A DNA stretch of 64,000 nucleotides, taken from positions 1 through 64,000 of the forward strand of contig CAZZHH010000015.1 in the NCBI GenBank assembly GCA_964653595.1, given 5' to 3'. The first letter of the stretch is position 1, and each line of letters starts with the position of its first letter. The notes under the pieces were generated by a model that did no database searches, was not told the DNA's origin, and worked only from the letters and a program-made list of their open reading frames with translations. Positions 16,703 to 25,713 of this stretch are shown one piece after another. Position numbers and translations under genes: made by a program. This stretch comes from JBAXTE01 sp964653595. GTDB lineage: Bacteria; Bacteroidota; Bacteroidia; Bacteroidales; WCHB1-69.

Positions 16703-19700
16703 AATAAGTATTGTGATAATTCTTGTTTTATTAAAATTTTGTGCTTATTCTCAAAATTCTTGTGGCTTAGATTATACAAACACTAATTTGTTGCTTTCAA
16801 AATATATTCCAAACAGTAATACGCCAGTTAAAACGATACATCTTTCTTTTCATGTATGGAGAAACGATAATGGAACGGGTAATTATTGGTTGAATCAACA
16901 AGAATATAGGGATACTTTACGATTTGCAATAAACCTAGTAAATAGGTATTATTCAGAAAATCAACCATTTAGCGATCCGATACCTAATGCTCTCTTCATT
17001 CCAGATACAAAAGTTAGATTTGTCGTGGACTCTGTATATTATTACAATAATACTATTTTAGCTACGGGAACATGGGTTGATTCTTTTACTCTTACCGATA
17101 CAGTAAAAAAGTATTTTCCTGAAAGGTTGCGAAGTTTTCCATATCACTTAACAATAAATCCTGATACCACATATCAAGGTTCGTCTACATGTAATTGCAG
17201 TTCAACTCAGAGTATAATAACCTTACGACAAACACCATTAGCATACACAGGAAATGAAGAATGGCGTTTTTGGAAGTTAGCTTCCCACATTTCGCATGAA
17301 TTTGGCCACAACTTTAATTTAGGTCATACATATAATTCTGAAATAACGTATATTTATGATCCCGAATTTTTATGGGATTTGTTTGGTCCTCAAAAACAAT
17401 CATGGTGTACAACTGGGGATCAAGAACATGTGTGTTATCATGATGCAGGTCATACATGCGACCCATATTCAAGTGAAAACACGTGTACCAATAACTTAAT
17501 GGGGGGAATAGTACTTAGCAGACATATTACAGCTCTTCAATGCGGTCGTATAAATAGGGCATTGACAATCAATCCGATCAGAGATTATGCTTGGGGCTAT
17601 CTTACGGTTCCTTATGAAATTACGACAACCGAACTTTGGGACCATAGTCCAAAAATGTATCAGGATATTGTAGTAAAATCTGGCGCTACTTTAACCGTAA
17701 CAGGTGAAATATTAATGCCATATCAAGGGAAAATCATTATAGAACAAGGTGGCAAACTCATCATCGACGGTGGTATAATTAAATGTTCTAGTCCAGATAA
17801 ATTATGGAAAGGTATCGAGGTATGGGGCACCGAAAACAAATCGCAACTTTCCACCGATCTCCAATATCAAGGGCAGGTGGAAATTAAGAACGGGGGTACG
17901 ATAGAAAATGCGGAAGTGGGTGTTTATCTTGGCAAAAGAGATGCTTCGGGGAATGAGATATCTGGTTTTGGCGGGGGTCTGCTAAAAGCCAAGACGGCTG
18001 TGTTTAGAAACAATAAGGTTGCCGTTGAATTCCGTCAATACTTTGGTTATTTAATCACGAATCCGGCTACCCACAAGCCTAATTTCTCGTATATCACATA
18101 TTGCACCTTTGAAACAAATTCTTCTTGGAATTTTGCAAATACCTACCCGGATGCATTTGTCAAGCTTAATGCGGTGGATGGAATTGCTTTTTCAGGTTGC
18201 ACTTTCCAAAACACGGCACCTGCGAACTTTGCCGTGTATAACAGGGGCAAAGGAATTGTATCGGAAGATGGCTATTTTTCATTGCAACAATATTGTGCCA
18301 GTCTTGTGTTGCCTTGTACCAATCTGGTAAGCAATACTTTTTCCAACTTGTATTATGCCATAGATGCCAAGAAAACCTATTATGACTATTCGCTAACCAT
18401 TCAAAATTCCGTTTTCAATTCAAATTATCGTGGCGTTTATGTAAACGCTATGCTAACCCCGATAATAACATATAATACGTTCAGCATCCCCGATTATGAT
18501 CCCAATATCACCACGGTATTGCCTACGGATAACCAACCGTATGGATTATACCTGAATGCATCCACGGGTTATACTGTTGAAAACAATGCCTTTAACAGTG
18601 CCACAGCAAATAAATCCACCAAATACGGAGCGATTATCAACGGTTCGGGAGCAGCTAATAACCGAATTTACAGAAACACATTTACGAATCTGTATGTAGG
18701 GAGTGCGGCCCAAGGAAATAACAGAGGTACAGGTACTGGTTTAGTGTTCAAATGTAACGAATACACCAATTGTAGCAGAGATATCAGCATGTCTCCTTAT
18801 AGTCGTTTTTATGGAGCAGCCTCATTATACCAAGGCAGTACTACCGAACCGGCGGCCAACTTGTTTTCACATGCAGGCACTCCACAATCGGATATTTATA
18901 ATGAATCATGGACGGTGAATTATTATCATAATACTACTGCCACACCTGTTCCCAGTTGGGTTCCTGTAAATTATTCAACGTCCGTAGCATTGTTTAATAC
19001 CAATATTGCATATAACAAAACAACGCAATGTCCGATTACCAGTGGTGGCGGAGGTAGTGGTGGCAGCGCCAAGGGTATTAACGGTTCGTATCTGGCCATT
19101 CAAGACCTTTCTGCTGAAATCGCAACAATCGAAAGCCAGTTAAGCAATCTTGTGGATGGTGGAAACACGACTGTACTTTTAAATACCGTTGAAACATCAC
19201 CTACATGGGAAGCGCTTTACTTAAGGAATGATTTGTTGAACAAATCTCCCTATTTGTCGGATACGGTTTTGATGACAACAGTCCAAAACGAATCGGCAAT
19301 GCCACCTCTGATGCTTTCGGATGTATTAAAGGCAAACCCACATGCCATAAAATCGGAAAGTGTCAAGGAGAGCATAGAAAACAGACAGAATTCTATACCC
19401 GAGTATTTAATGAATGAAATTGAGAATAGCGGAAAATCCATATCGGCAAAAGAACATCTCGAAGCAAAAGCATTGATGCTCAGAAACAGAAGGGCTGCGG
19501 ATGTTTATTCGTTAATCTCCGAATTCAGGGCCGATACATTAAACAAATATGCTGTTGACAGTATTTGTAGTTTATTGAATATTGAAACAACTTGTAATGC
19601 ATTGTTTAACAAATATATACTCATGTTGCAGGCAAATAGGATTTCGACGGCGAATGAGTATTTAAGTCAGATTGGGGATGCAGATTTGATCTTTTTGGCA

Positions 19701-20180
19701 ACCTTGGCTAGCGATATAAAATCGAATTTTAAACGGCTGGATAGCTTGTCAGTAGCAGATATCAATCAATTATCTCAGATCGCCAACAACGAAGAGTCGT
19801 GTGGTAATTCCATCGCCCGTAATCTTTTACTGAAGTTGCACAAAATAAAATACACAGAACCAATTTACGATATCTCTCATAGTGAAAGTAAGAAAATGGT
19901 GGGTAAAACACAAAAGGAAACGCAAGACAACCTGTTGTTTAGAATATACCCGAACCCCGCAAAAGATTGGGTTATCGTATATTATAAAATTAAATCTTTT
20001 CCTTCTACCATTGAAGTATGTGATTTGTTGGGAAAAGTGATTTATTCAAAAGTTGTGGAGCAACAAGAAGGTGAGTTGATGATTGAAACGGCTTCATTCC
20101 CATCGGGAAACTATTTTGTAAAACTTTTATCGAAAGGGGCTGTTTTAAAAGTTGAAAAAATGACTATAAGTAATAAATAG
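16680..20180 (+). CDS. Large secreted zincin-like / beta-helix protein with T9SS sorting domain
   Basis: The 1166-residue protein starts at ATG 16680, giving a clean signal peptide ending near CAYSQ; the first 23 bases overlap the previous gene. Residues ~25-290 resemble an M43-like zincin: HEFGHNFNLGH keeps all three zinc ligands and the catalytic Glu, and NNLMGG could be the Met-turn. The usual Gly at position 8 of the zinc motif is Asn. Residues ~330-790 look like a right-handed beta-helix. A Gly/Ser-rich linker (GGGGSGGS) and a helical region follow, then a T9SS domain (FRIYPNPAKDW) at the end. It is probably a surface-attached or secreted peptidase or adhesin. Confidence 0.8.
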   Translation: MVKLLYCKISIVIILVLLKFCAYSQNSCGLDYTNTNLLLSKYIPNSNTPVKTIHLSFHVWRNDNGTGNYWLNQQEYRDTLRFAINLVNRYYSENQPFSDPIPNALFIPDTKVRFVVDSVYYYNNTILATGTWVDSFTLTDTVKKYFPERLRSFPYHLTINPDTTYQGSSTCNCSSTQSIITLRQTPLAYTGNEEWRFWKLASHISHEFGHNFNLGHTYNSEITYIYDPEFLWDLFGPQKQSWCTTGDQEHVCYHDAGHTCDPYSSENTCTNNLMGGIVLSRHITALQCGRINRALTINPIRDYAWGYLTVPYEITTTELWDHSPKMYQDIVVKSGATLTVTGEILMPYQGKIIIEQGGKLIIDGGIIKCSSPDKLWKGIEVWGTENKSQLSTDLQYQGQVEIKNGGTIENAEVGVYLGKRDASGNEISGFGGGLLKAKTAVFRNNKVAVEFRQYFGYLITNPATHKPNFSYITYCTFETNSSWNFANTYPDAFVKLNAVDGIAFSGCTFQNTAPANFAVYNRGKGIVSEDGYFSLQQYCASLVLPCTNLVSNTFSNLYYAIDAKKTYYDYSLTIQNSVFNSNYRGVYVNAMLTPIITYNTFSIPDYDPNITTVLPTDNQPYGLYLNASTGYTVENNAFNSATANKSTKYGAIINGSGAANNRIYRNTFTNLYVGSAAQGNNRGTGTGLVFKCNEYTNCSRDISMSPYSRFYGAASLYQGSTTEPAANLFSHAGTPQSDIYNESWTVNYYHNTTATPVPSWVPVNYSTSVALFNTNIAYNKTTQCPITSGGGGSGGSAKGINGSYLAIQDLSAEIATIESQLSNLVDGGNTTVLLNTVETSPTWEALYLRNDLLNKSPYLSDTVLMTTVQNESAMPPLMLSDVLKANPHAIKSESVKESIENRQNSIPEYLMNEIENSGKSISAKEHLEAKALMLRNRRAADVYSLISEFRADTLNKYAVDSICSLLNIETTCNALFNKYILMLQANRISTANEYLSQIGDADLIFLATLASDIKSNFKRLDSLSVADINQLSQIANNEESCGNSIARNLLLKLHKIKYTEPIYDISHSESKKMVGKTQKETQDNLLFRIYPNPAKDWVIVYYKIKSFPSTIEVCDLLGKVIYSKVVEQQEGELMIETASFPSGNYFVKLLSKGAVLKVEKMTISNK

Positions 20181-20221
20181 TTCATTCACATTTCCTATTT
20201 ATATTCAATCATGCCTATTCG

Positions 20222-20248
20222 GTGCTTTAAAGCACGGTGCTACGCACC
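20222..20248. repeat. Palindromes between convergent genes
   Basis: A perfect 14-bp palindrome, GTGCTTTAAAGCAC (20222-20235), is followed by GGTGC-TAC-GCACC (20236-20248), which overlaps the stop codon of the minus-strand gene. No T tract follows, so a terminator role is uncertain. Confidence 0.45.
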
Positions 20249-21664
20249 TTGTTCCCGATGCACCAAAACCACATTGATTGGATAAGCCACTTTGAGGTAA
20301 TCGGCGATGCGTTGGGCAAAATAGACCGAACGGTGCTGACCGCCGGTGCAACCGAAGTTGATTTGAAGCGAAGTGAACCCACGTTCAATATAGTTCTCCA
20401 CCGATAGATCCACCAGCGATTTTACATGGGTGTAATAGATGGTCACTTCTGGATAACTTTCCAGGTATGCTTTCACATCGGCCTCCATGCCGGTTTTTGT
20501 TTTGTATTCCTCCAGTCGGCCTGGATTTGGCAACACCCGGCAATCAAAGATGAATCCGCCGCCGTTGCCTGAATCGTCCTTGGGCAATCCCTTTTTGAAG
20601 GAGAAACTGCTTACAAACACCGTCAGCACTTTTGGAGAATCGGCAAATGCTCGGAGCCGCTCCGACATGGTCAGATTGGTCAGCAATTGCATCAGGGTCG
20701 GAATCTTGATTGGCAACTGTTTGTTCTTCAGAATCCACTCCAAATTGGCCAAGGCAAACGGAATGCTTTGCAAAAAATGTGTTTTCTTTTCGTAGTACCC
20801 TCTGAATCCATAAGCTCCGAGCGCCTGCATGATACGAATCAGCACAAATCCATAGTAATATTTCTCGAAAGCGGCTTTGTCTATCGGAATCAGTTTCTCT
20901 ACTTCGCTGACATAGAGTTCGTACATCCTGTTGCGGAAATCCTGAGGCAGATCGGCTTTGGCATCGTATAGCAAGGAAGCGATGTCGTATTGCAACGCGC
21001 CCTTTCTCCCACCCTGATAGTCGATGAAATAGGGCTCTTCGTTGAGCAACATGATGTTCCTCGACTGAAAATCACGATATAGGAAATAATTGTTGTCGGT
21101 CTGAAGCAAAAAGTCGCAGAAGGTATGAAAATCCTCTTCCAGACTCTGCTCGTCGAAAGGGATCTGAGCCAGTTTGAGGAAATAGTATTTAAAGTAATTC
21201 AAATCCCACATCATCGACTGACGATCGAACTCCTTGCGGGGATAACAATGGTTGTAATCGAATCCTTGATCCCCTTTGATCTGAAACTCCGGCAATGCTT
21301 TGACCACTTTTGTGTACATTGCTTCAACCTCATCAGCAATGGTTTGATCCACGCGATGATCCATCAAAAAGGAGTATAACGTTTCATCTCCCAAATCGTT
21401 TTGAAGATAGACGTTTTTGCTCAAATCAGCAGCAAACACCTCCACCACCGGCAGATTCTTATCCTTAAAATGGTTGGTGAACGCGATAAAAGCGGCATTC
21501 TCCTTTTCATCGGCATTGTACGTTCCAATCACCTGATGCGATTTCGAGATGATCCGATAATATTTTCTGTTCGACCCCGATTGAGGCAATAAATCACAAG
21601 AGATGGCTTCTTCGTGCGCCCATTCTTGGAAAAGTTCGATTAAGTCGGCTGGTATCTGTTTCAA
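20240..21664 (-). CDS. AmgK-like aminoglycoside-phosphotransferase domain fused to RapZ C-terminal domain
   Basis: The 474-residue cytoplasmic protein has two parts. Residues ~1-320 are an APH-type kinase: YRDFQSRNIMLL is the catalytic-loop motif and FIDYQGGRKG the metal-binding motif, close to AmgK, the MurNAc/GlcNAc anomeric kinase. Residues ~345-474 match the RapZ C-terminal domain, with FDCRVLPNPGR and INFGCTGGQHRSVYFAQRI. The RapZ P-loop NTPase half is absent. In E. coli the RapZ C-terminal domain binds GlcN6P and the sRNA GlmZ. The fusion suggests that amino-sugar salvage and sensing are joined. The gene has higher GC than its neighbours. Confidence 0.85.
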   Translation of the reverse strand: MKQIPADLIELFQEWAHEEAISCDLLPQSGSNRKYYRIISKSHQVIGTYNADEKENAAFIAFTNHFKDKNLPVVEVFAADLSKNVYLQNDLGDETLYSFLMDHRVDQTIADEVEAMYTKVVKALPEFQIKGDQGFDYNHCYPRKEFDRQSMMWDLNYFKYYFLKLAQIPFDEQSLEEDFHTFCDFLLQTDNNYFLYRDFQSRNIMLLNEEPYFIDYQGGRKGALQYDIASLLYDAKADLPQDFRNRMYELYVSEVEKLIPIDKAAFEKYYYGFVLIRIMQALGAYGFRGYYEKKTHFLQSIPFALANLEWILKNKQLPIKIPTLMQLLTNLTMSERLRAFADSPKVLTVFVSSFSFKKGLPKDDSGNGGGFIFDCRVLPNPGRLEEYKTKTGMEADVKAYLESYPEVTIYYTHVKSLVDLSVENYIERGFTSLQINFGCTGGQHRSVYFAQRIADYLKVAYPINVVLVHREQGA

Positions 21665-21746
21665 TGTTCTCTAATTTTAGGTCAAAAATAAGGAAAATAA
21701 ATGTACCAACCTGCGTAATTATTCTGATTTAAAATTAGGTTTATTA

Positions 21747-21775
21747 TTTGGAGGCAATAAAAATATGTAACTTTG
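21747..21775 (+). promoter_or_regulatory. Promoter of the thioesterase gene
   Basis: TTTG (21747-21750), 17 bp and TAACTTTG (21768-21775) form a textbook Bacteroidetes promoter. ATG 21797 lies 21 bp downstream; the longer frame begins at a TTG within the -7 box. Confidence 0.75.
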
Positions 21776-21796
21776 CAAAAAATAAAAATCACAAGA

Positions 21797-22219
21797 ATGA
21801 AAGTACAAACATTTGCCACCCACCGATTGGTAAAAAGTGAAGATTTAAACCACCACGGAACATTATTTGCAGGTCGCACGGCAGAATGGTTTGTTGAATC
21901 CGGTTTTATCGGAATTTCAAGTTACCTGAACCCAAAAAACATCGTTTGTCTCAAAATCCATGGCATGGAATTCAAATATCCGGTCAAAGGAGGTGAAACC
22001 ATATTATTCAACAGCAAACTGGCATACACGGGAAAAAGCAGTTTGATCGTCAATGTAAGCGTTCTTCATGCCAAAGACCACCGTGTTTTGGTTGACGGGT
22101 TCATCAGTTTTGTTCATGTAGATGATACGACAAAACCATTGCCTCATGGCATCGAGTTAGATTTAGAGAGCGAAGCGGACAAACTCCTGTATGCAAAAGC
22201 AGCCATGCTGAAGAAATAA
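21797..22219 (+). CDS. Hotdog-fold acyl-CoA thioesterase
   Basis: The 140-residue protein belongs to the BACH/YciA-type acyl-CoA thioesterases. HRLVKSEDLNHHGTLFAGRT contains the catalytic-region N-H-H-G-x-L-F-x-G signature. The second half has the expected beta-strand pattern (KYPVKGGETILFNSK). It should hydrolyse acyl-CoA to free acid and CoA in the cytoplasm; chain-length preference is unknown. The start at ATG 21797 follows from the promoter position. The gene is monocistronic, with its own promoter and terminator. Confidence 0.9.
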   Translation: MKVQTFATHRLVKSEDLNHHGTLFAGRTAEWFVESGFIGISSYLNPKNIVCLKIHGMEFKYPVKGGETILFNSKLAYTGKSSLIVNVSVLHAKDHRVLVDGFISFVHVDDTTKPLPHGIELDLESEADKLLYAKAAMLKK

Positions 22220-22237
22220 AGAAGATATTCAATATTC

Positions 22238-22280
22238 AAAAAAAGCCTGTCAAATCTAAAAAAGTTGACAGGCTTATTAT
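22238..22280 (+). terminator. Terminator after the thioesterase gene
   Basis: A perfect 11-bp stem, AAGCCTGTCAA (22243-22253) with TTGACAGGCTT (22265-22275), is flanked by A-rich and AT-rich sequence. The T run is weak. Confidence 0.7.
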
Positions 22281-22494
22281 ATTAAATCGGTATTAGCACC
22301 AATTCAGTGGAAAAACCAAACAATAAAAATAAAATACATTTCACTGTGTTGAGGAACGTAAAATTCCGAATATTAAGAACATGATTTTTCTTTCAATTAA
22401 ATCTGATGAGATTTCTCTCCACCTAAAAACGGATCGAAATGACGATTCGTTAACTAAAACCCTATGAGAGAAGGAAGTGAATTGTATTTTGACC

Positions 22495-22686
22495 GACGGA
22501 GCGTAGTTTGAAGAATTATTAAGGATTTCAAAATATTAGCAATACAGCAGGGGCGTTTACGTCCAAATTTGAAGCATTCAAGAAAGCTTTCAAACTATAA
22601 AATCATTATGCTTTAAATTTGCCTACCCTGCTATTGTATTGCTTTTATTTTGAAATCTTTATGTATACAAATACATTCGCTCCGTC
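22495..22686. repeat. Long imperfect inverted repeat, MITE-like
   Basis: The left arm (22495-22577) and right arm (22608-22686) are near reverse complements. Matching blocks are GACGGAGCG/CGCTCCGTC at the outside, then GATTTCAAAATA, AGCAATACA, GCAGGG, CAAATTT and AAGCAT. The loop is about 30 nt. No open frame or transposase lies inside. It could be a non-autonomous element, a remnant, or a structured RNA. Confidence 0.6.
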
Positions 22687-22697
22687 TTGACTTTTTG

Positions 22698-22725
22698 CTT
22701 ACTTTTGCGTCAAGGCAAAAGTAAG
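22698..22725. repeat. Perfect 11-bp hairpin
   Basis: CTTACTTTTGC (22698-22708), loop GTCAAG, then GCAAAAGTAAG (22715-22725). Similar hairpins recur between genes in Bacteroidetes genomes. It lies just outside the long inverted repeat. Confidence 0.55.
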
Positions 22726-22907
22726 AATGTGATCAATTTTTTGAAGAGCTCAATTGATAATAAGTCTTTGTGAAGATGTCAACTTTTGAATTGATGATTG
22801 TTTTTGTGTTTCAAGTTTACTGACTTATTTTCACAACTGCAATTTATTAACTATCTGCATTTTGCGCGATTCTATCACTGATAATGCAACGTAGTGATGC
22901 AAAATAT

Positions 22908-24977
22908 CTATTTCCAATCAAAGCGATAAGACACTCCAGCCTTAAACCATCTTCCTGGTTGTGGCACATTGGCTACGTCCACAATTTTCTGATCTAATGC
23001 ATTTGATATTTCCGCATAAATATTTAGATTATTGGATTTCCAATACAATCGGCTATCCACTATCCAGTAAGGTTTAAATTCAACCATTGTGGTGGGTAAC
23101 CCATTTTCATATGCCTGATAAGAGCCATATCGATCAAAATAACTACCTTGAACCGACCAGCCAATCTTTTTCCAGATAGCAAAATCAATCACCCCTACAA
23201 ACTTCCCTTTCAACTGATCCAAGACGTAGAAAGACAAGAAATCTTGATTTGTTTTAGAGGATTCCAAGAAAGCATAAGATCCGGAAATTGAGTTGATAAA
23301 TGAGAGTTTTTTACACCATTTAGCTGGATTCGCCGTCATGTTTATCTCCACTCCCTGAAAATCAATATTGGTTAAATTCTCACTTCTCCACTTTGTATCT
23401 GTTGGGTATTTAATCCAATCGATCAAATTTTTTCCTTCCCGTTTGAACGCCGTGATATTGCCATGTAAAGATTCATAGAAAAACTTGAATCCCGCTTCAT
23501 ACGAAATCGCCTCTTCAGGTTTTAATGCTGTATTTCCGATAAGTGTAGCCGAAGCATAATACAAATCGGTATAGGTAGGCATCCGCATGGAAGAATTAGC
23601 CGAGCCATACAATCTCCAATTTTTGATAAACGAATATGAAAAATCTACTCCTGGAAAGTAATTCATCTTCTTTAAATCGGTATTGTAGTTGGCCATAACC
23701 CCAATCGAATAGGAAATTTTCTTGTAATTTTGGGAATGGTCGAAAAAAAGGCTGTACACTTCACGAACATGTCCCTTGATGTATTTAGCCACGTTGCCAT
23801 CTTTCGTATGCTCACCATCAATTTCAACAGGCGTTGAAAGCGTTTCTCCCAGAACAGAGCTCACAATTCCCTCTTTCCGATATTCTCCACCCAAAGAGGT
23901 TTTTCCCAAAGCCCAATCATACCAAGAATTCAGCGAAGCCCCCAATGTAGACGTTTTATGATAATTATGCTGAGAATACCACGATGATGCATTTTCATAT
24001 CCTCTGAAAAGTTCGAACCGGTCGCTGTTTTGTCTGAAATAGATGGTTGGAGAGACTTTTATTTTTGTATTGCTCACAAATTTCAAACTTCCCAAATAAG
24101 TCTTGTTTGACTCAAACTGGTTGGGATATTTGGGCGAGTAAAAGCTATTTGCGCCAAAATCCCTGAAATTCACCCCGGCCTGATAGGAGAGTTTCCCGAA
24201 TTTCGGCTGCCAAACTCCTGTATAATAAGCATTGTTGCTCCAAAAATCGGTGTTTTTGATATACCCTTGGGAAGCACTTCTATTTAAGGATAGATAATTC
24301 AGCGTTTTTCCCAACTTCAAGTTTACAACAGCACTACTGTTATAAAAGCCATAATCGCCCGCAGTGGCAGAAAGTTTGGCATAATTGCCCTTTTCGGGAA
24401 AAATAATCATATTGACCACGCCACTCATTGCATTTGGACCAAAAGTGCGCGCTGCAGAGCCGTGTAAAATTTCGATGCGTTGGATGGAGGTGAAGTCGAT
24501 GGGGAGGTTTAAATTGAAGTGACCGGTTTGGGGATCGTTGAAATTGACGCCGTTGAGCAGGACTAGGGTTTGCTCATAATTGCCTCCTCGGATGCTGATA
24601 TCGGATTGCACTCCGAGTCCGCCACGTTGCCGTACATCGGCGGATCCGCTCGCACGCAATGCCTGATCAATCGAGGCAAACGGTCGCCGCCCCAAGTCAT
24701 CCGCCGAAAGTACAGTAACCAGTTTGGCCGTTTGGGTTAACAACGCTGGAGTCCGCTCTGCAGTAATCACCACCTCCTTTAAATCTACTCGATCTTCAAT
24801 CGAAGTAGAGTCTTTTTGCTGAGCTTTAGTTTTTGCTGGAATTGCTACTAAGGTACAACTCAACCCTAGCCCACATACTTTAATGGTTTTTCCAAGACTA
24901 CCAAAAACAGCAAAGTTTTTTCGTGACCAACGGCTAAAATAGACCGTTGGATTTTGAACATTCTTCTTTTTATTCAT
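22908..24977 (-). CDS. TonB-dependent outer-membrane receptor, BtuB-like
   Basis: The 689-residue protein is a TonB-dependent receptor of the small (BtuB/siderophore) type. A long N-region (TVYFSRWSRKNFAVFGSLGK) precedes the hydrophobic signal; I recall this leader from Bacteroidetes vitamin-B12-type receptors. The TonB-box region (DLKEVVITAER) and a plug domain with ISIRGGNYEQTLVLLNGV and IEILHGSAARTFGPNAMSG follow. The C-terminal 22-strand barrel ends in GRWFKAGVSYRF. B12 uptake is likely but not shown; no cobalamin riboswitch is visible in the ~210 bp upstream. No btuFCD genes are near. Confidence 0.85.
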   Translation of the reverse strand: MNKKKNVQNPTVYFSRWSRKNFAVFGSLGKTIKVCGLGLSCTLVAIPAKTKAQQKDSTSIEDRVDLKEVVITAERTPALLTQTAKLVTVLSADDLGRRPFASIDQALRASGSADVRQRGGLGVQSDISIRGGNYEQTLVLLNGVNFNDPQTGHFNLNLPIDFTSIQRIEILHGSAARTFGPNAMSGVVNMIIFPEKGNYAKLSATAGDYGFYNSSAVVNLKLGKTLNYLSLNRSASQGYIKNTDFWSNNAYYTGVWQPKFGKLSYQAGVNFRDFGANSFYSPKYPNQFESNKTYLGSLKFVSNTKIKVSPTIYFRQNSDRFELFRGYENASSWYSQHNYHKTSTLGASLNSWYDWALGKTSLGGEYRKEGIVSSVLGETLSTPVEIDGEHTKDGNVAKYIKGHVREVYSLFFDHSQNYKKISYSIGVMANYNTDLKKMNYFPGVDFSYSFIKNWRLYGSANSSMRMPTYTDLYYASATLIGNTALKPEEAISYEAGFKFFYESLHGNITAFKREGKNLIDWIKYPTDTKWRSENLTNIDFQGVEINMTANPAKWCKKLSFINSISGSYAFLESSKTNQDFLSFYVLDQLKGKFVGVIDFAIWKKIGWSVQGSYFDRYGSYQAYENGLPTTMVEFKPYWIVDSRLYWKSNNLNIYAEISNALDQKIVDVANVPQPGRWFKAGVSYRFDWK

Positions 24978-24999
24978 TATTTTATTTTTTAATGCTCGG

Positions 25000-25007
25000 C
25001 AAAATTA
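25000..25007 (-). promoter_or_regulatory. -7 box of the TonB receptor gene
   Basis: On the minus strand this reads TAATTTTG, an exact TAnnTTTG match 22 bp before the start codon. No TTTG is seen at the -33 position. Confidence 0.5.
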
Positions 25008-25114
25008 GGAAAAAGAGTTAGTTTTATCTTTATATTTAGATGTTAATTTCAGCATATTTGTATGAAATTTGAGAGAGTTTGTTTTTTAACATTTTATTTT
25101 ACAAAACATTATCG

Positions 25115-25122
25115 TATTTTTG
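25115..25122 (+). promoter_or_regulatory. -7 box of the DUF4783-nadC-brkB operon
   Basis: TATTTTTG is an exact TAnnTTTG match 66 bp before ATG 25189; the -33 region is not obvious. Confidence 0.45.
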
Positions 25123-25188
25123 CACTTTAAATTTTTTAATGGTGTGATAATTGTTTGATGTAGATTTTCACATATAAAAGCTAGGAAA

Positions 25189-25713
25189 ATGAAATTAAAA
25201 AAAGGGATTTTACCATTTTTATTTACCTTGTTGTTTTTTGTTTTTATACAAGAACCACAGGGTGCCAAGCCAATTGAACCGAAAAAAGGCGAGGTGAAAT
25301 ATTCTGAATATGCCATTATTCAGATGTTGATTCAATCCAATCCAAATATACTTAATGAAGAGATTTATGTTAATGAAAATCCAAAGGTTGAAAATTTTGG
25401 GATTAATAATGCAATTAAAAGAGCGAATGCAAATGAGTTAGCAGATTTTTTCAACAATTCGGTAGAGGTTTTACTTCCAAACAATAATGGAACCTATAGT
25501 AAAGCTCAAGCACAGATCATTTTTGTCTCTTTTTTTGGAAAGAATCCGGTAAAATCTTTCGTAGTTAATCAAGAAGGAAGTTCTTCTAATAGCAGTAATT
25601 TCACCATTGGGACCTATTTAACTTCCAATAATGTAAGTTATAGAGTGTACTATGTTACTAAAAAAAATGGGAATAAAGAGTTGATACATCATATAGAATT
25701 TGAAGAAAAATAG
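25189..25713 (+). CDS. DUF4783 family exported protein
   Basis: The 174-residue protein has an N-terminal hydrophobic segment (KGILPFLFTLLFFVFIQ) consistent with a signal peptide. The domain after residue ~85 matches the Bacteroidetes DUF4783 pattern: ANELADFFNNSVEVLLPNN, GTYSKAQAQIIF, FFGKNPVKSFVVNQEGSS. Its fold is likely NTF2/cystatin-like; the function is unknown. An atypical ~50-residue stretch separates the signal from the domain. nadC starts at the base after its stop codon, so the two are translationally linked. Confidence 0.85.
   Translation: MKLKKGILPFLFTLLFFVFIQEPQGAKPIEPKKGEVKYSEYAIIQMLIQSNPNILNEEIYVNENPKVENFGINNAIKRANANELADFFNNSVEVLLPNNNGTYSKAQAQIIFVSFFGKNPVKSFVVNQEGSSSNSSNFTIGTYLTSNNVSYRVYYVTKKNGNKELIHHIEFEEK

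Noticed and set aside
24978..25188. Cobalamin riboswitch before the BtuB-like receptor gene
   Set aside because: The ~210-bp region is AT-rich, lacks a B12-box-like sequence and contains the opposite promoter.
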